A stretch of DNA of 64,000 bases from Aquibium carbonis. Lineage in GTDB: Bacteria; Pseudomonadota; Alphaproteobacteria; Rhizobiales; Rhizobiaceae. The translations under genes and the position numbers were made by a program. Below, piece by piece: positions 43,799 to 53,801 of the stretch. The notes beneath the pieces were generated by a model. The model was given only the letters and a program-made list of their open reading frames with translations, made no database searches and had not been told where the DNA came from. The stretch is from the NCBI RefSeq assembly GCF_003970795.1, contig NZ_RWKW01000002.1:164558-228557 (forward strand), in the 5' to 3' direction. Every line of letters starts with the position of its first letter. Position 1 is the first letter of the stretch.

Positions 43799-45976
43799 AT
43801 GGGGCTGTTGAGCCGGAACGCAACGAGACTGCTTGGGAGCGCAGCGCTTTGCGCCGCCGCCGCAGTCGGCATCGCGCATGCGCAGGATACGACGGACACG
43901 CAGGCGGATGCCGCCGCGCAGAAGCAGGGGCGCGTCACCACGCTCCAGCGCCTGATCCTCGGCGCGGGGGTGGAGAAGGTGGCGATCGATACGCCGCAGT
44001 CGGTGACGGTCGTCGAGCAGGAGGACATTGACGAACTGCAGCCACAGACGATCGGCGACGTGTTGCGTTCGGTACCGGGCGTCAATGTGACGGGGTCCGA
44101 TCGCCTGCTCGGCCAGAGCTTCAACATCCGCGGCATCGGCGCGCCGGAAACCACGGGCGACGGCGGCCGCATCATCATCAATGTCGACGGCGTGCAGAAG
44201 TTCTACGAGCAGTACCGCATGGGTTCGTTCTTCTCCGATCCCGAACTCTACAAGCGCGTCGAGGTGCTGCGCGGCCCGGCGTCCTCCACCCTTTACGGTT
44301 CGGGGGCGCTCGGCGGCGTCATCAATTTCGAGACCAAGGACGCGTCAGACTTCATCGCCGAGGGCGAAACCACCGCCGTTCGCCTGAAGTCGAGCTGGAG
44401 CAGCAACGGCAATTCCTGGCTGTTCTCGCCTACCTTCGCCCAACGCTTCGCCAATGGCGCCGACCTGCTCATTTCCGGCAACTATCGCCAGGCCGACGTC
44501 TACTCCGACGGGGCCGGCAACGACGTCATCGGAACCAATTTCGAGGCCTGGTCGGGCTTGATCAAGTCCACGTTCCTCGTCGGCGAGGAAGGCAAGGTGA
44601 GCGCCTCCTATCAGCGCTGGAACTCCGACCTCGACGACCAGCAGCTGTCGCAGACCAGCACCGCGGCCTTTTTCGGCCTGGTCGATCGCCACGTGCTCGA
44701 CCAGACCGCGATCGTCTCCTACGAGAACCCCTTCTCCGACAACGACATGCTGGACGTGAAGGTCTCGGCCTCCTACTCGAGCACGAGCAACGAACAGCGC
44801 AACGCCGACCTGCGGTCATCCTGCGGCCTCAGCACCAGTTTTGCGATCGTCTGCGATTCCGACTATGCCTACGACACCTGGCAGTTCAACGCCCAGAACA
44901 CGATGCGGTGGAGCGGCGCCAACTGGGAGAACTTCCTCACCGTCGGCTCGCAGACCACCTACCAGAGCCGTGTCGCCGAGGCCTGGCTCAACAACGGCAC
45001 CCTGCTGCCGGTCTCGTTCCACCCCGAGGGCACCGATCTCAAGACGGGCGTCTTCGTCCAGAACGAGTTCATCTGGAACGAGAAGCTGACGCTCATCCCC
45101 GGCGTGCGTTTGGACTGGCACCGACTCTCGCCGGGCGACGGTCTGGCCTATGGGAGCCCGCCCACGCCCATCACCGACGACACCACCGATACGGCGATCT
45201 CGCCCAAGATCGCGGCGCACTACCGGTTCAACGACACCATCGCCGTGTTCGGCTCGATCGCCCACACCGAGCGCTTCCCGACCATCGACGAGATCTTCTC
45301 GACGTCGAGTTCTTCGTCGACCTTCAATCCGAGCCTCAGCCTCGAGAAGGAGAAGTCCAACAATTATGAGGCCGGTTTCGCGCTGTCGGGCTACGACATG
45401 ATCCAGGCCGGCGACGCGGCGCAGGTCAAGGTCACCGGCTTCTACAACGATGTCTCGAACCTCATCGCGCTCCGCACCGGAATGGCATCCGGCTACAACA
45501 ACGTCGAAGGCTACCGCAACATCGCCAATGCCGAGATCTACGGCTTCGAGATCGAGTCCGCCTACGACAGCGACTTCGTCTTCGCCAACGCGGCTTACTC
45601 CTACGTCGTCGGCAAGGACACGGACGCGAACGCCTACCTGACCACCATCGCCCCGCACGAGCTGGCCTTCACGCTGGGCGGCAAGCTGCCCCAGCATGGC
45701 CTGAAGATCGGGTGGCGCGCCCGCATCGTCGCCGATCCGCAGGACGAGGCCCGTCGCACGGATGCACCGATCGGCACTTCGACCCGCTACGCCCAGGCCT
45801 TCGACATCCATGACGTCTTCCTTTCCTGGAAGCCGGACGAGGGGCAGATGAAGGGTTGGGAGCTGAACGCCGGCGTCGATAACGTCTTCGACCAGGACTA
45901 CAAGGAGTTCCTGAACAACGACCGCGCCATCGGCCGCACGTTCAAGCTCTCCCTCGCCAAGCAGATCGGGTGGTGA
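43799..45976 (+). CDS. hmuR: TonB-dependent heme receptor
   Basis: Outer-membrane receptor, 725 residues. A signal peptide ends at AHAQD, a plug domain covers about 65-175 (VTVVEQEDIDELQPQTIGDVLRSVPGVNV, RGPASSTLYGSGALGG) and a 22-strand barrel fills the rest. The heme-receptor FRAP and NPNL motifs appear in modified form, ERFP at about 491 and NPSL at about 510. The His usually found between them is absent. A AGGAG precedes the ATG. It is divergent from hmuP and is the first gene of the rightward hmuR-exbB-exbD-exbD-tonB unit. Confidence 0.93.
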   Translation: MGLLSRNATRLLGSAALCAAAAVGIAHAQDTTDTQADAAAQKQGRVTTLQRLILGAGVEKVAIDTPQSVTVVEQEDIDELQPQTIGDVLRSVPGVNVTGSDRLLGQSFNIRGIGAPETTGDGGRIIINVDGVQKFYEQYRMGSFFSDPELYKRVEVLRGPASSTLYGSGALGGVINFETKDASDFIAEGETTAVRLKSSWSSNGNSWLFSPTFAQRFANGADLLISGNYRQADVYSDGAGNDVIGTNFEAWSGLIKSTFLVGEEGKVSASYQRWNSDLDDQQLSQTSTAAFFGLVDRHVLDQTAIVSYENPFSDNDMLDVKVSASYSSTSNEQRNADLRSSCGLSTSFAIVCDSDYAYDTWQFNAQNTMRWSGANWENFLTVGSQTTYQSRVAEAWLNNGTLLPVSFHPEGTDLKTGVFVQNEFIWNEKLTLIPGVRLDWHRLSPGDGLAYGSPPTPITDDTTDTAISPKIAAHYRFNDTIAVFGSIAHTERFPTIDEIFSTSSSSSTFNPSLSLEKEKSNNYEAGFALSGYDMIQAGDAAQVKVTGFYNDVSNLIALRTGMASGYNNVEGYRNIANAEIYGFEIESAYDSDFVFANAAYSYVVGKDTDANAYLTTIAPHELAFTLGGKLPQHGLKIGWRARIVADPQDEARRTDAPIGTSTRYAQAFDIHDVFLSWKPDEGQMKGWELNAGVDNVFDQDYKEFLNNDRAIGRTFKLSLAKQIGW

Positions 45977-45977
45977 G

Positions 45978-46424
45978 ATGACGAACGCAGCGGCATCGCG
46001 ACGCATTCTGACCGTGCTCCTGGCGTTGTCGCTGCCTGCGGGCGGGGCGGCGCTGGCCCAGGAGCCGGCGTCCGCCCCCTCGCTCCGCCTCGAGTTCAAC
46101 GGGCTGGAGCCATCGGCGGCCGGCTGCCGCCTGACCTTCGTGGTGGAGAACGGCCTTGGCGCCGCGCTCGATCGCGCCGCCTTCGAGATCGTCCTGTTCA
46201 ATCAGGGCGGTCTCGTCGAGCGCCTCACCGTATTGGATTTCAAGGACCTGCCGGCCGGCAAGACCAAGGTGCGCCAGTTCGACCTGCCGAACGCCGATTG
46301 CACGAGCATCGGCCGGGTGCTGGTCAACGATGCGGTGGCTTGCGAGGGCGAAGGCGTCGAGCCCTCGGCCTGCATCCGCAACCTGAACGCCGAGACGAAG
46401 TCGGACATCTCCTTCGGGAGCTGA
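45978..46424 (+). CDS. Small exported protein of the heme TonB cluster, unknown function
   Basis: 148 residues, starting 1 base after the hmuR stop. Signal peptide: ILTVLLALSLPAGGAALAQE. The mature part (about 120 residues) has conserved-looking aromatic and Cys positions (GCRLTFVVENGL, LPNADCTSIG, AVACEGEG, SACIRNL), suggesting a disulfide-linked beta fold with a FVVENxL pattern seen in immunoglobulin-like periplasmic domains. From memory, similar short proteins occur between a receptor and exbB in other alphaproteobacteria, but none has a known role. It could be a periplasmic accessory of receptor, ExbD or TonB. Confidence 0.8.
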   Translation: MTNAAASRRILTVLLALSLPAGGAALAQEPASAPSLRLEFNGLEPSAAGCRLTFVVENGLGAALDRAAFEIVLFNQGGLVERLTVLDFKDLPAGKTKVRQFDLPNADCTSIGRVLVNDAVACEGEGVEPSACIRNLNAETKSDISFGS

Positions 46425-46431
46425 CGCACCC

Positions 46432-46454
46432 GGCCGCGCCGCGCCGGCGCGGTC
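46432..46454 (+). other. GC-rich hairpin inside the hmuR-tonB unit
   Basis: CCGCGCCG (46434-46441) and CGGCGCGG (46445-46452) form a perfect stem with a 3-base loop, extended by G-U and G-C pairs. No U tract follows. Its position just before exbB suggests mRNA processing or partial attenuation between the receptor genes and the energising genes. Confidence 0.5.
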
Positions 46455-46489
46455 GCCCCCACCATATTCCCAATCGACAGGATGCCGCC

Positions 46490-47197
46490 ATGACCGAAGA
46501 CATGATCCAGCAGATGCGCGACCTCCTCGCGCTCGGCGGTCCCGTCGTGGCCATCCTGCTGGCGCTGTCGGTGATCGCTCTCGCATTGATCCTCCTCAAG
46601 CTCGTGCAGTTCTGGCGAGAACGCGTCGGCTTTCACGGCCGCTCCGAGCGCGCCATGTATCTCTGGGTTCACGGCAACGCCGCCGAGGCGCGCCGGACTG
46701 CTGAGGAGGACCGCTCGGCCGTCGGCGCCGCGCTGGCCACCGCCATGCGCCTGTCGATGGGGCGCCAGCTTCCGCGCCAGATCGTCGAGGAAGAAGTCGG
46801 TCGCATCGCGCTTCGGCGACTGCACGAACTCCAGCGCGGTTTCCGCGCGCTCGACGCCATCGCCCAGATCTCGCCGCTGCTCGGCCTCTTCGGCACCGTG
46901 CTCGGCATGATCGAAGCCTTCCGCCAGCTTCAGGGCGCCGGCAGCGCGGTCGATCCGTCGATTCTGGCCGGCGGCATCTGGGTCGCGCTGCTCACCACTG
47001 CCGCGGGCCTGGCCGTCGCCATGCCGGTCTCGCTCGTGCTGACCTGGTTCGAAACCCGCGTCGAGAACGAGCGCGTGGCGATCGAGACCACAGCCACCAG
47101 CTTCTTCTCGCAGACGGCGATGGGCGATCTTCGCGCCGCCTCCGGCAATGCCGTGCCGTCCGCGCCAATGGTCGCGGGACCGCACCATGCGCATTGA
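46490..47197 (+). CDS. exbB: ExbB/TolQ/MotA-family proton channel
   Basis: 235 residues with three membrane helices: LLALGGPVVAILLALSVIALALILL near the N-terminus, and two after a long cytoplasmic loop (ISPLLGLFGTVLGMIEAFRQL, then GIWVALLTTAAGLAVAMPVSLVL). The Thr-rich helix (ALLTTAAGLAVA) contains the Thr that lines the proton path. It forms the pentamer that holds the ExbD pair. The 3' end overlaps the first exbD by 11 bases. Confidence 0.93.
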   Translation: MTEDMIQQMRDLLALGGPVVAILLALSVIALALILLKLVQFWRERVGFHGRSERAMYLWVHGNAAEARRTAEEDRSAVGAALATAMRLSMGRQLPRQIVEEEVGRIALRRLHELQRGFRALDAIAQISPLLGLFGTVLGMIEAFRQLQGAGSAVDPSILAGGIWVALLTTAAGLAVAMPVSLVLTWFETRVENERVAIETTATSFFSQTAMGDLRAASGNAVPSAPMVAGPHHAH

Positions 47198-47573
47198 CCC
47201 CGCCATCGGGCGAAGGCGCAGGCCGATCTCGGTCACCTCGCTGATCGACGTGATTTTCCTGCTCCTTCTGTTCTTCATGCTGACCTCCACCTTCGCCAAG
47301 TTCGCCGAGGTGGAGATCACCGGCGGACGCGCGGGACAGGGTGCATCAGGCGGCGTGCCCGACGTGATCATCAGGCTGGTCGACGAGGAATGGTCCGTGA
47401 ACGGGCTGCGCCTTCCCCGCGAGCAGGCGCTCGCCGAACTCGTCCGGCTCCAGGACGCGGGCGCCGCCTCGGCCGTCATCCTCGTGCGCGAAGGGCTGAC
47501 CTCGCAGGCACTGGTCGGCGCCGTGGAGGCGATCCGCAACGGCACACGGCTGAACCTCCAGGTCGCGAGGTGA
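47187..47573 (+). CDS. exbD: ExbD, first copy, with membrane Asp
   Basis: 128 residues: a basic cytoplasmic start, one membrane helix (LIDVIFLLLLFFMLTSTF) and a periplasmic domain (EWSVNGLRLPREQALAELVRL). Asp21 is in the position of E. coli ExbD Asp25, the residue required for proton-driven work. The ATG lies inside the exbB end, so the genes are translationally coupled. Normal length. Confidence 0.93.
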   Translation: MRIDPAIGRRRRPISVTSLIDVIFLLLLFFMLTSTFAKFAEVEITGGRAGQGASGGVPDVIIRLVDEEWSVNGLRLPREQALAELVRLQDAGAASAVILVREGLTSQALVGAVEAIRNGTRLNLQVAR

Positions 47574-47577
47574 TCGC

Positions 47578-47985
47578 ATGCGCCTGGCCCGCCCCCCGAA
47601 GCGCAATCCGCAGGAAAGCACGATCACGCTGATCAACGTGGTCTTCCTGATGCTGATCTTCTTCCTGATCGCCGGCACGCTGACGCCGCCGCTCGACAAG
47701 GACGTGACACTGATCTCGACGCTGGAGTCCGAACGGGCCGAGCCGCCGGACGCGCTCTTCGTCACCGCCGACGGAATCATGCGCGCCCGCGGCGACGCGG
47801 TGACGGCGGCTGACTACGTGGCCGCCGTCCGCCAGAAGGATCTCCTGCTGCCGGAAGACCCGCTCACCGTGAAGATCGCGGCGGATCGCGACCTGCTAGC
47901 GGAACGACTGATTGCGATCGTGGGCGAACTGCGCGACGCCGGCGCCACCCGCATCACCGTCGTGACCGAAAGGGCGGCGCCATGA
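47578..47985 (+). CDS. ExbD-like second copy with Asn instead of the membrane Asp
   Basis: 135 residues with the same plan as the first copy: basic start, one membrane helix (LINVVFLMLIFFLIAGTL) and a periplasmic domain (ADGIMRARGDAVTAADYVAAV, then KIAADRDLLAERLIAIVGEL). The proton-carrying Asp is replaced by Asn20 (codon AAC at 47635). No other acidic residue is in the helix. It follows the first exbD by 4 bases and overlaps tonB by 4 (ATGA). Probably a structural partner of the active ExbD; alone it should not be energised. Confidence 0.9.
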   Translation: MRLARPPKRNPQESTITLINVVFLMLIFFLIAGTLTPPLDKDVTLISTLESERAEPPDALFVTADGIMRARGDAVTAADYVAAVRQKDLLLPEDPLTVKIAADRDLLAERLIAIVGELRDAGATRITVVTERAAP

Positions 47986-49277
47986 GCCGCAGCCTGAAAT
48001 GGACGGTTGCGATCCTAGCCTCCGGGGTCTTGCATGCCGGTGCTGCGGCCTGGCTGTTGCGCGAATTGCCGGACGAGGTGAAGATCGAGGGCTCGGCTGC
48101 GATGGAGATCGCGCTGCTCGGTTCCATGGACGACGCCATTTCCGCTGGGCAAGATGTCGAGCCGGATATCACAGAGCCGGTCCAGAACGTCGCCGAGCCT
48201 GTCGAAACGCAGCCGGTCGAGCCTCCCTTGCCGCCGGTCCAGACCGCGCGGGCAACGGCCGTGGAGCCGACCCCGACAGCGACGGCGGCCGAAGCGACGC
48301 CAACCGCGCCCGTCGAACCTCCATCCGCCGAGGCGATCACGGCGGAACCGGTCGAGGCCGCGCCGGCGACTGTCGTCGAGGCGATCGAACCGGACGACAC
48401 GCTGCCGGCCCAGGTGGCCATTCCGGCCCACGCGGTGGAGCCCTTGGACACGGCTGAGCCCTTCGACGTTCCGGTCGCGGCCACGGTGGTTCCGGAGACC
48501 GAACCGGACGCCGAAGCAGTGCCGGTGGTACCCGGAATGCCAGCCGCGGAAATCGCACGCGACGCCGAACTGGCGCCCGTCGAGCCCGTAGCGGAGCCCG
48601 CGGATGGCGCGCCCGAAGCGGCGGACGTGCTCACGGCCGAGCAGCCCGAAACCCCGCGCGAGATCGAGACCGCGCTGGCGGTCGTGCCGCCTGTGTCGGA
48701 GGCCGTATCGCCGGACGAATTCGTCGAGACGGTGGAAGCGATGGAGGAAATTCCGTTGCCCGAGGACGTGCCGCTGCCGACCGCCCGCCCGGAGCGACCC
48801 GTAGCGCGCGAAGCCACCGTTCGGCCGAAGCCGGAAGCGCCGCGGACGCAACGCCAACCGGAATCGCGACGCCCGTCCGGCGCGGGTGGCCAGCAGGATC
48901 GCGATTCGCGCCGCGGGCAGGCCGACGGCAGCGAACGCGGAAATTCGGCCGCAAGCGGAACCGGTCGCGGCAGCGGCCAGGCCGGCAATGCCGCCGTTTC
49001 GAATTATCCGGGGCAGGTCGCTTCGAAACTGCGCCGCGCCGTCCGGTCGGTATCGCGCGGCGCGCGACGCGGCGCCCAGCGCGACGTCCACGTCGCCTTC
49101 GTCGTCACGGCGGACGGCGGTCTCGGCTCGGTCCGCATCAGCCAGAGCTCCGGTTCGTCCGACCTCGACCAGGCGGCGCTGGATTCCGTGCGCCGGGCCG
49201 CGCCCTTCCCTCCGATCCCGGCTGGCGCCGGTCGCAGCACCTGGTCGTTTTCGGTTCCCCTCGGCCTGGCGCGCTGA
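47982..49277 (+). CDS. tonB: Energy transducer TonB
   Basis: 431 residues. One N-terminal membrane anchor (WTVAILASGVLHAGAAAWLL, with the SxxxH-like Ser-Gly-His pattern: SGVLH). A very long Pro/Glu/Ala/Val-rich periplasmic spacer (about 45-300), a basic Arg/Gly stretch, and a C-terminal TonB fold (VHVAFVVTADGGLGSVRISQSSGSSDLDQAALDSVRRAAPFPPIP). The spacer is long compared with E. coli TonB (239 residues in all). It links ExbB-ExbD to HmuR and ends the cluster. Confidence 0.92.
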   Translation: MSRSLKWTVAILASGVLHAGAAAWLLRELPDEVKIEGSAAMEIALLGSMDDAISAGQDVEPDITEPVQNVAEPVETQPVEPPLPPVQTARATAVEPTPTATAAEATPTAPVEPPSAEAITAEPVEAAPATVVEAIEPDDTLPAQVAIPAHAVEPLDTAEPFDVPVAATVVPETEPDAEAVPVVPGMPAAEIARDAELAPVEPVAEPADGAPEAADVLTAEQPETPREIETALAVVPPVSEAVSPDEFVETVEAMEEIPLPEDVPLPTARPERPVAREATVRPKPEAPRTQRQPESRRPSGAGGQQDRDSRRGQADGSERGNSAASGTGRGSGQAGNAAVSNYPGQVASKLRRAVRSVSRGARRGAQRDVHVAFVVTADGGLGSVRISQSSGSSDLDQAALDSVRRAAPFPPIPAGAGRSTWSFSVPLGLAR

Positions 49278-49333
49278 GCCACGCGGCCAGGCCGTGGAGA
49301 ACGACCCCGGCGCCGACCGGGCGACCATAAACG

Positions 49334-49361
49334 AAAAGAGCCAGGCGCAAGGCCCGGCTCT
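49334..49361 (-). terminator. Intrinsic terminator of the atp operon
   Basis: On the minus strand AGAGCCGGGC-CTTGC-GCCTGGCTCT forms a 10-base-pair stem (one G-U pair) followed by TTTT, 24 bases after the atpC stop. It lies between convergent tonB and atpC. Confidence 0.85.
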
Positions 49362-49384
49362 CCAGATCATCAGACGCAGGCCGA

Positions 49385-49792
49385 TCAGGCCGGCAGGATG
49401 GCGCCTTGCAGCGTGGTCAGTTGGCCAAGATATTCCTCGGCCTTGGTCCGCGCATGGTGGTCGACGGAATCGTTCAGATCTTCCTGGGCCGCCTTGATGC
49501 GGCGCGCGATGTCGGCGCGGTCGATCTCGTCGACGTGGATGGCCGACTCCGCCAGAAGCGTGCAGCCTTCCGGCAGGATGTCGGCAAAGCCGCCGAACAC
49601 GACGTAACGGTCGACCTTGCCGCCGGACAGGGTGACCGCCACCACGCCCGGCTTGATGGTGGTCATGACCGGTGCGTGGTTCGCCATCACCGTCATCTCG
49701 CCTTCCGTCGCCGGTATGACGACGGCCTCGGCCTGCGCGGAGACGAGCAGTCGTTCCGGCGAGACCAGCTCGAACTTGAAGGATTGTGCCAT
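49385..49792 (-). CDS. atpC: ATP synthase F1 subunit epsilon
   Basis: 135-residue rotor-stalk subunit that inhibits ATP hydrolysis. The N-terminal beta sandwich is typical (FKFELVSPERLLVSAQAEAVVIPATEGEMTVMANHAPVMTTIKPG). The short C-terminal helical part has the DRADIARRIKAAQEDL pattern. Last gene of atpHAGDC, separated from atpD by a 95-base spacer containing heptamer repeats. Confidence 0.95.
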   Translation of the reverse strand: MAQSFKFELVSPERLLVSAQAEAVVIPATEGEMTVMANHAPVMTTIKPGVVAVTLSGGKVDRYVVFGGFADILPEGCTLLAESAIHVDEIDRADIARRIKAAQEDLNDSVDHHARTKAEEYLGQLTTLQGAILPA

Positions 49793-49801
49793 TCAAACCT
49801 A

Positions 49802-49875
49802 GCGAATAGCGAATGGCGAATGGCGAAGGACAATCGCCTCGTCAGCCGGCCAGACCTATTCGCTACTCCCTGTTC
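49802..49875. repeat. Heptamer tandem repeats with an inverted partner between atpD and atpC
   Basis: Four 7-base units in tandem occupy 49802-49829 (GCGAATA, GCGAATG, GCGAATG, GCGAAGG). About 28 bases later comes an inverted, degenerate set starting TATTCGC at 49857, the exact reverse complement of the first unit. The arms can form a stem. I know similar TTCGC-containing heptad arrays from rhizobial intergenic regions. The rest of the window has only a vague resemblance at 63247-63276. Confidence 0.65.
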
Positions 49876-49887
49876 GCCAATCGTTGT

Positions 49888-51369
<1,482 letters not shown>

Positions 51370-52248
51370 CTAGAGCGCTTCCGCGCCCGAAATGATTTCG
51401 ATCAGTTCCTTGGTGATCTGCGCCTGCCGCTGACGGTTGTAGGTGATCGTCAGCTTGCTGATCATGTCGCCGGCATTGCGCGTCGCATTGTCCATGGCCG
51501 TCATCTTGGCGCCCATCTCGCCGGCTGCGTTTTCCAGCAGCGCGCGGAAGATCTGGACGGAGATGTTGCGCGGGATCAGGTCCGACAGGATCTGGCCCGC
51601 ATCCGGCTCGTATTCGTAGATCGACGACGCCGAGACGTCGGCGGTCGGCACCACCGGCGCGCTGGCGGGAATGATCTGCTGCGCGGTCGGGATCTGCGAG
51701 ATCACCGACTTGAACTCCGAATAGAACAGCGTGCAGACATCGAACTCGCCGGCGGCAAAGCGCTGGGTGATGTTGCGGGCAATGGCATCGGCATTGACGA
51801 AGCCGACCTGCTTCACCTCGCGCAATTCGATGCGCTCGATGATCAGCTTGGCGAAGTCGCGGCGCAGGATGTCGTTGCCCTTCTTGCCGACGGTGATGAT
51901 CTTCACCGTCTTGCCGTCGCGCAGAAGCCTGCGAATGTGATCGCGCGCCAGACGGGCGATCTGACTGTTGAAGCCGCCGCACAGGCCGCGCTCGGCGGTG
52001 GCGACGACGAGCAGATGCACGTCATCCTTGCCGGTGCCGGTCATCAGTGCCGGTGCGTCGTCGCCCGACACGGCGGCCGCGATGTTGGCGAGCACCGCGC
52101 CCATGCGCTGCGAATACGGCCGTGCCGCCTCCGCCGCTTCCTGGGCGCGACGCAGCTTCGCCGCGGCGACCATCTGCATCGCCTTGGTGATCTTCTGCGT
52201 CGCCTTCACCGAGGCGATGCGGTTTCGCAGATCCTTGAGTGACGGCAT
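51370..52248 (-). CDS. atpG: ATP synthase F1 subunit gamma
   Basis: Central rotor shaft, 292 residues. N-terminal helix [32 protein letters not shown] and C-terminal helix [46 protein letters not shown] form the coiled-coil shaft; a Rossmann-like globular domain lies between. Third gene of the operon. Confidence 0.97.
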   Translation of the reverse strand: MPSLKDLRNRIASVKATQKITKAMQMVAAAKLRRAQEAAEAARPYSQRMGAVLANIAAAVSGDDAPALMTGTGKDDVHLLVVATAERGLCGGFNSQIARLARDHIRRLLRDGKTVKIITVGKKGNDILRRDFAKLIIERIELREVKQVGFVNADAIARNITQRFAAGEFDVCTLFYSEFKSVISQIPTAQQIIPASAPVVPTADVSASSIYEYEPDAGQILSDLIPRNISVQIFRALLENAAGEMGAKMTAMDNATRNAGDMISKLTITYNRQRQAQITKELIEIISGAEAL

Positions 52249-52271
52249 GCCTCGACCCTACTCCCGACCGC

Positions 52272-53801
52272 TCAGCCGAAGTTCTTGGCGAAGGCGTCGA
52301 TCTCGGCCTTCAGCTTCGCGCGCAGATCGTCCGACAGGGCCTTCTCGACGCGGATGCCTTCGAGCACGGCCTTGCCGTCGGCACGCATGTGCGTCAGCAG
52401 ACCCCGCTCGAACTCGCCGACCTTGTTGACCGGAAGCTTGTCGAGGTAGCCGTTCACGCCGGCGAAGATCACGACGACCTGCTCTTCCGTCTTCAGCGGC
52501 GAGAACTGCGGCTGCTTCAGGAGTTCGGTCAGGCGGGCGCCGCGGTTGAGGAGGCGCTGGGTGGCGGCGTCGAGATCGGAGCCGAACTGCGCGAAGGCAG
52601 CCATCTCGCGATACTGGGCGAGCTCGCCCTTGATCGAGCCGGCGACCTGTTTCATCGCCTTGACCTGGGCGGCCGAGCCGACGCGCGACACGGACAGACC
52701 CACGTTCACCGCCGGACGGATGCCCTGGAAGAACAGGTTGGTCTCGAGGAAGATCTGGCCGTCGGTGATCGAGATCACGTTGGTGGGGATGTAGGCCGAC
52801 ACGTCGTTGGCCTGCGTCTCGATGACCGGAAGCGCGGTGAGCGAGCCCTTGCCATTCTCGTCGTTGAGCTTGGCGGCACGCTCGAGCAGGCGCGAATGCA
52901 GGAAGAACACGTCGCCGGGATAGGCCTCACGCCCGGGCGGACGACGCAGCAGGAGCGACATCTGGCGGTAGGCGACAGCCTGCTTGGACAGGTCGTCGTA
53001 GCCGATCACGGCGTGCATGCCGTTGTCGCGGAAATACTCGCCCATGGCGCAACCCGCGAAGGGGGCCAGGAACTGCATCGGCGCCGGATCCGACGCGGTG
53101 GCCGCGATGATGATCGAATACTGCAGCGCGCCGCGCTCCTCGAGCGCCTTGACGAACTGGGCGACGGTGGAGCGCTTCTGGCCGACGGCGACATAGACGC
53201 AGTAGAGCTTCTGGCTCTCGTCGTCACCATCGTTGAGCGGCTTCTGGTTGAGGAAGGTGTCGAGAAGAATGGCGGTCTTGCCCGTCTGGCGATCGCCGAT
53301 GACGAGCTCGCGCTGGCCGCGGCCGATCGGGATCAGCGCGTCGATGGCCTTGAGGCCGGTCGACATCGGCTCATGCACCGACTTGCGGGGAATGATGCCG
53401 GGCGCCTTGACGTCGACGCGGCGACGCTCGGTCGCCTCGATCGGACCCTTGCCGTCGATGGGATTGCCGAGCGCGTCGACGACACGGCCGAGCAGGCCCT
53501 TGCCGACCGGCACGTCGACGATGGTGCCGGTGCGCTTGACGGTGTCGCCTTCCTTGATGTCGCGGTCGGCACCGAAGATGACGACGCCGACATTGTCGGT
53601 TTCGAGATTGAGTGCCATGCCGCGGATGCCGCCGGGGAACTCGACCATTTCGCCCGCCTGGACGTTGTCGAGGCCGTAGACGCGGGCGATGCCGTCACCC
53701 ACCGACAGGACCTGGCCAACTTCGGACACTTCGGCTTCCTTGCCGAAGTTCTTGATCTGGTCTTTCAGAATTGCGGAAATTTCCGCGGCGCGGATGTCCA
53801 T
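52272..53801 (-). CDS. atpA: ATP synthase F1 subunit alpha
   Basis: Non-catalytic nucleotide-binding subunit, 509 residues. N-terminal peripheral-stalk helix ([27 protein letters not shown]), P-loop [10 protein letters not shown], the Arg finger region [13 protein letters not shown] and [15 protein letters not shown] near the end. The ATG overlaps the atpH stop by one base (TGATG). Confidence 0.98.
   Translation of the reverse strand: MDIRAAEISAILKDQIKNFGKEAEVSEVGQVLSVGDGIARVYGLDNVQAGEMVEFPGGIRGMALNLETDNVGVVIFGADRDIKEGDTVKRTGTIVDVPVGKGLLGRVVDALGNPIDGKGPIEATERRRVDVKAPGIIPRKSVHEPMSTGLKAIDALIPIGRGQRELVIGDRQTGKTAILLDTFLNQKPLNDGDDESQKLYCVYVAVGQKRSTVAQFVKALEERGALQYSIIIAATASDPAPMQFLAPFAGCAMGEYFRDNGMHAVIGYDDLSKQAVAYRQMSLLLRRPPGREAYPGDVFFLHSRLLERAAKLNDENGKGSLTALPVIETQANDVSAYIPTNVISITDGQIFLETNLFFQGIRPAVNVGLSVSRVGSAAQVKAMKQVAGSIKGELAQYREMAAFAQFGSDLDAATQRLLNRGARLTELLKQPQFSPLKTEEQVVVIFAGVNGYLDKLPVNKVGEFERGLLTHMRADGKAVLEGIRVEKALSDDLRAKLKAEIDAFAKNFG

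Noticed and set aside
49802..49875. CRISPR-like repeat array
   Set aside because: Units are 7 bases and directly adjacent, with no spacers and no cas genes.
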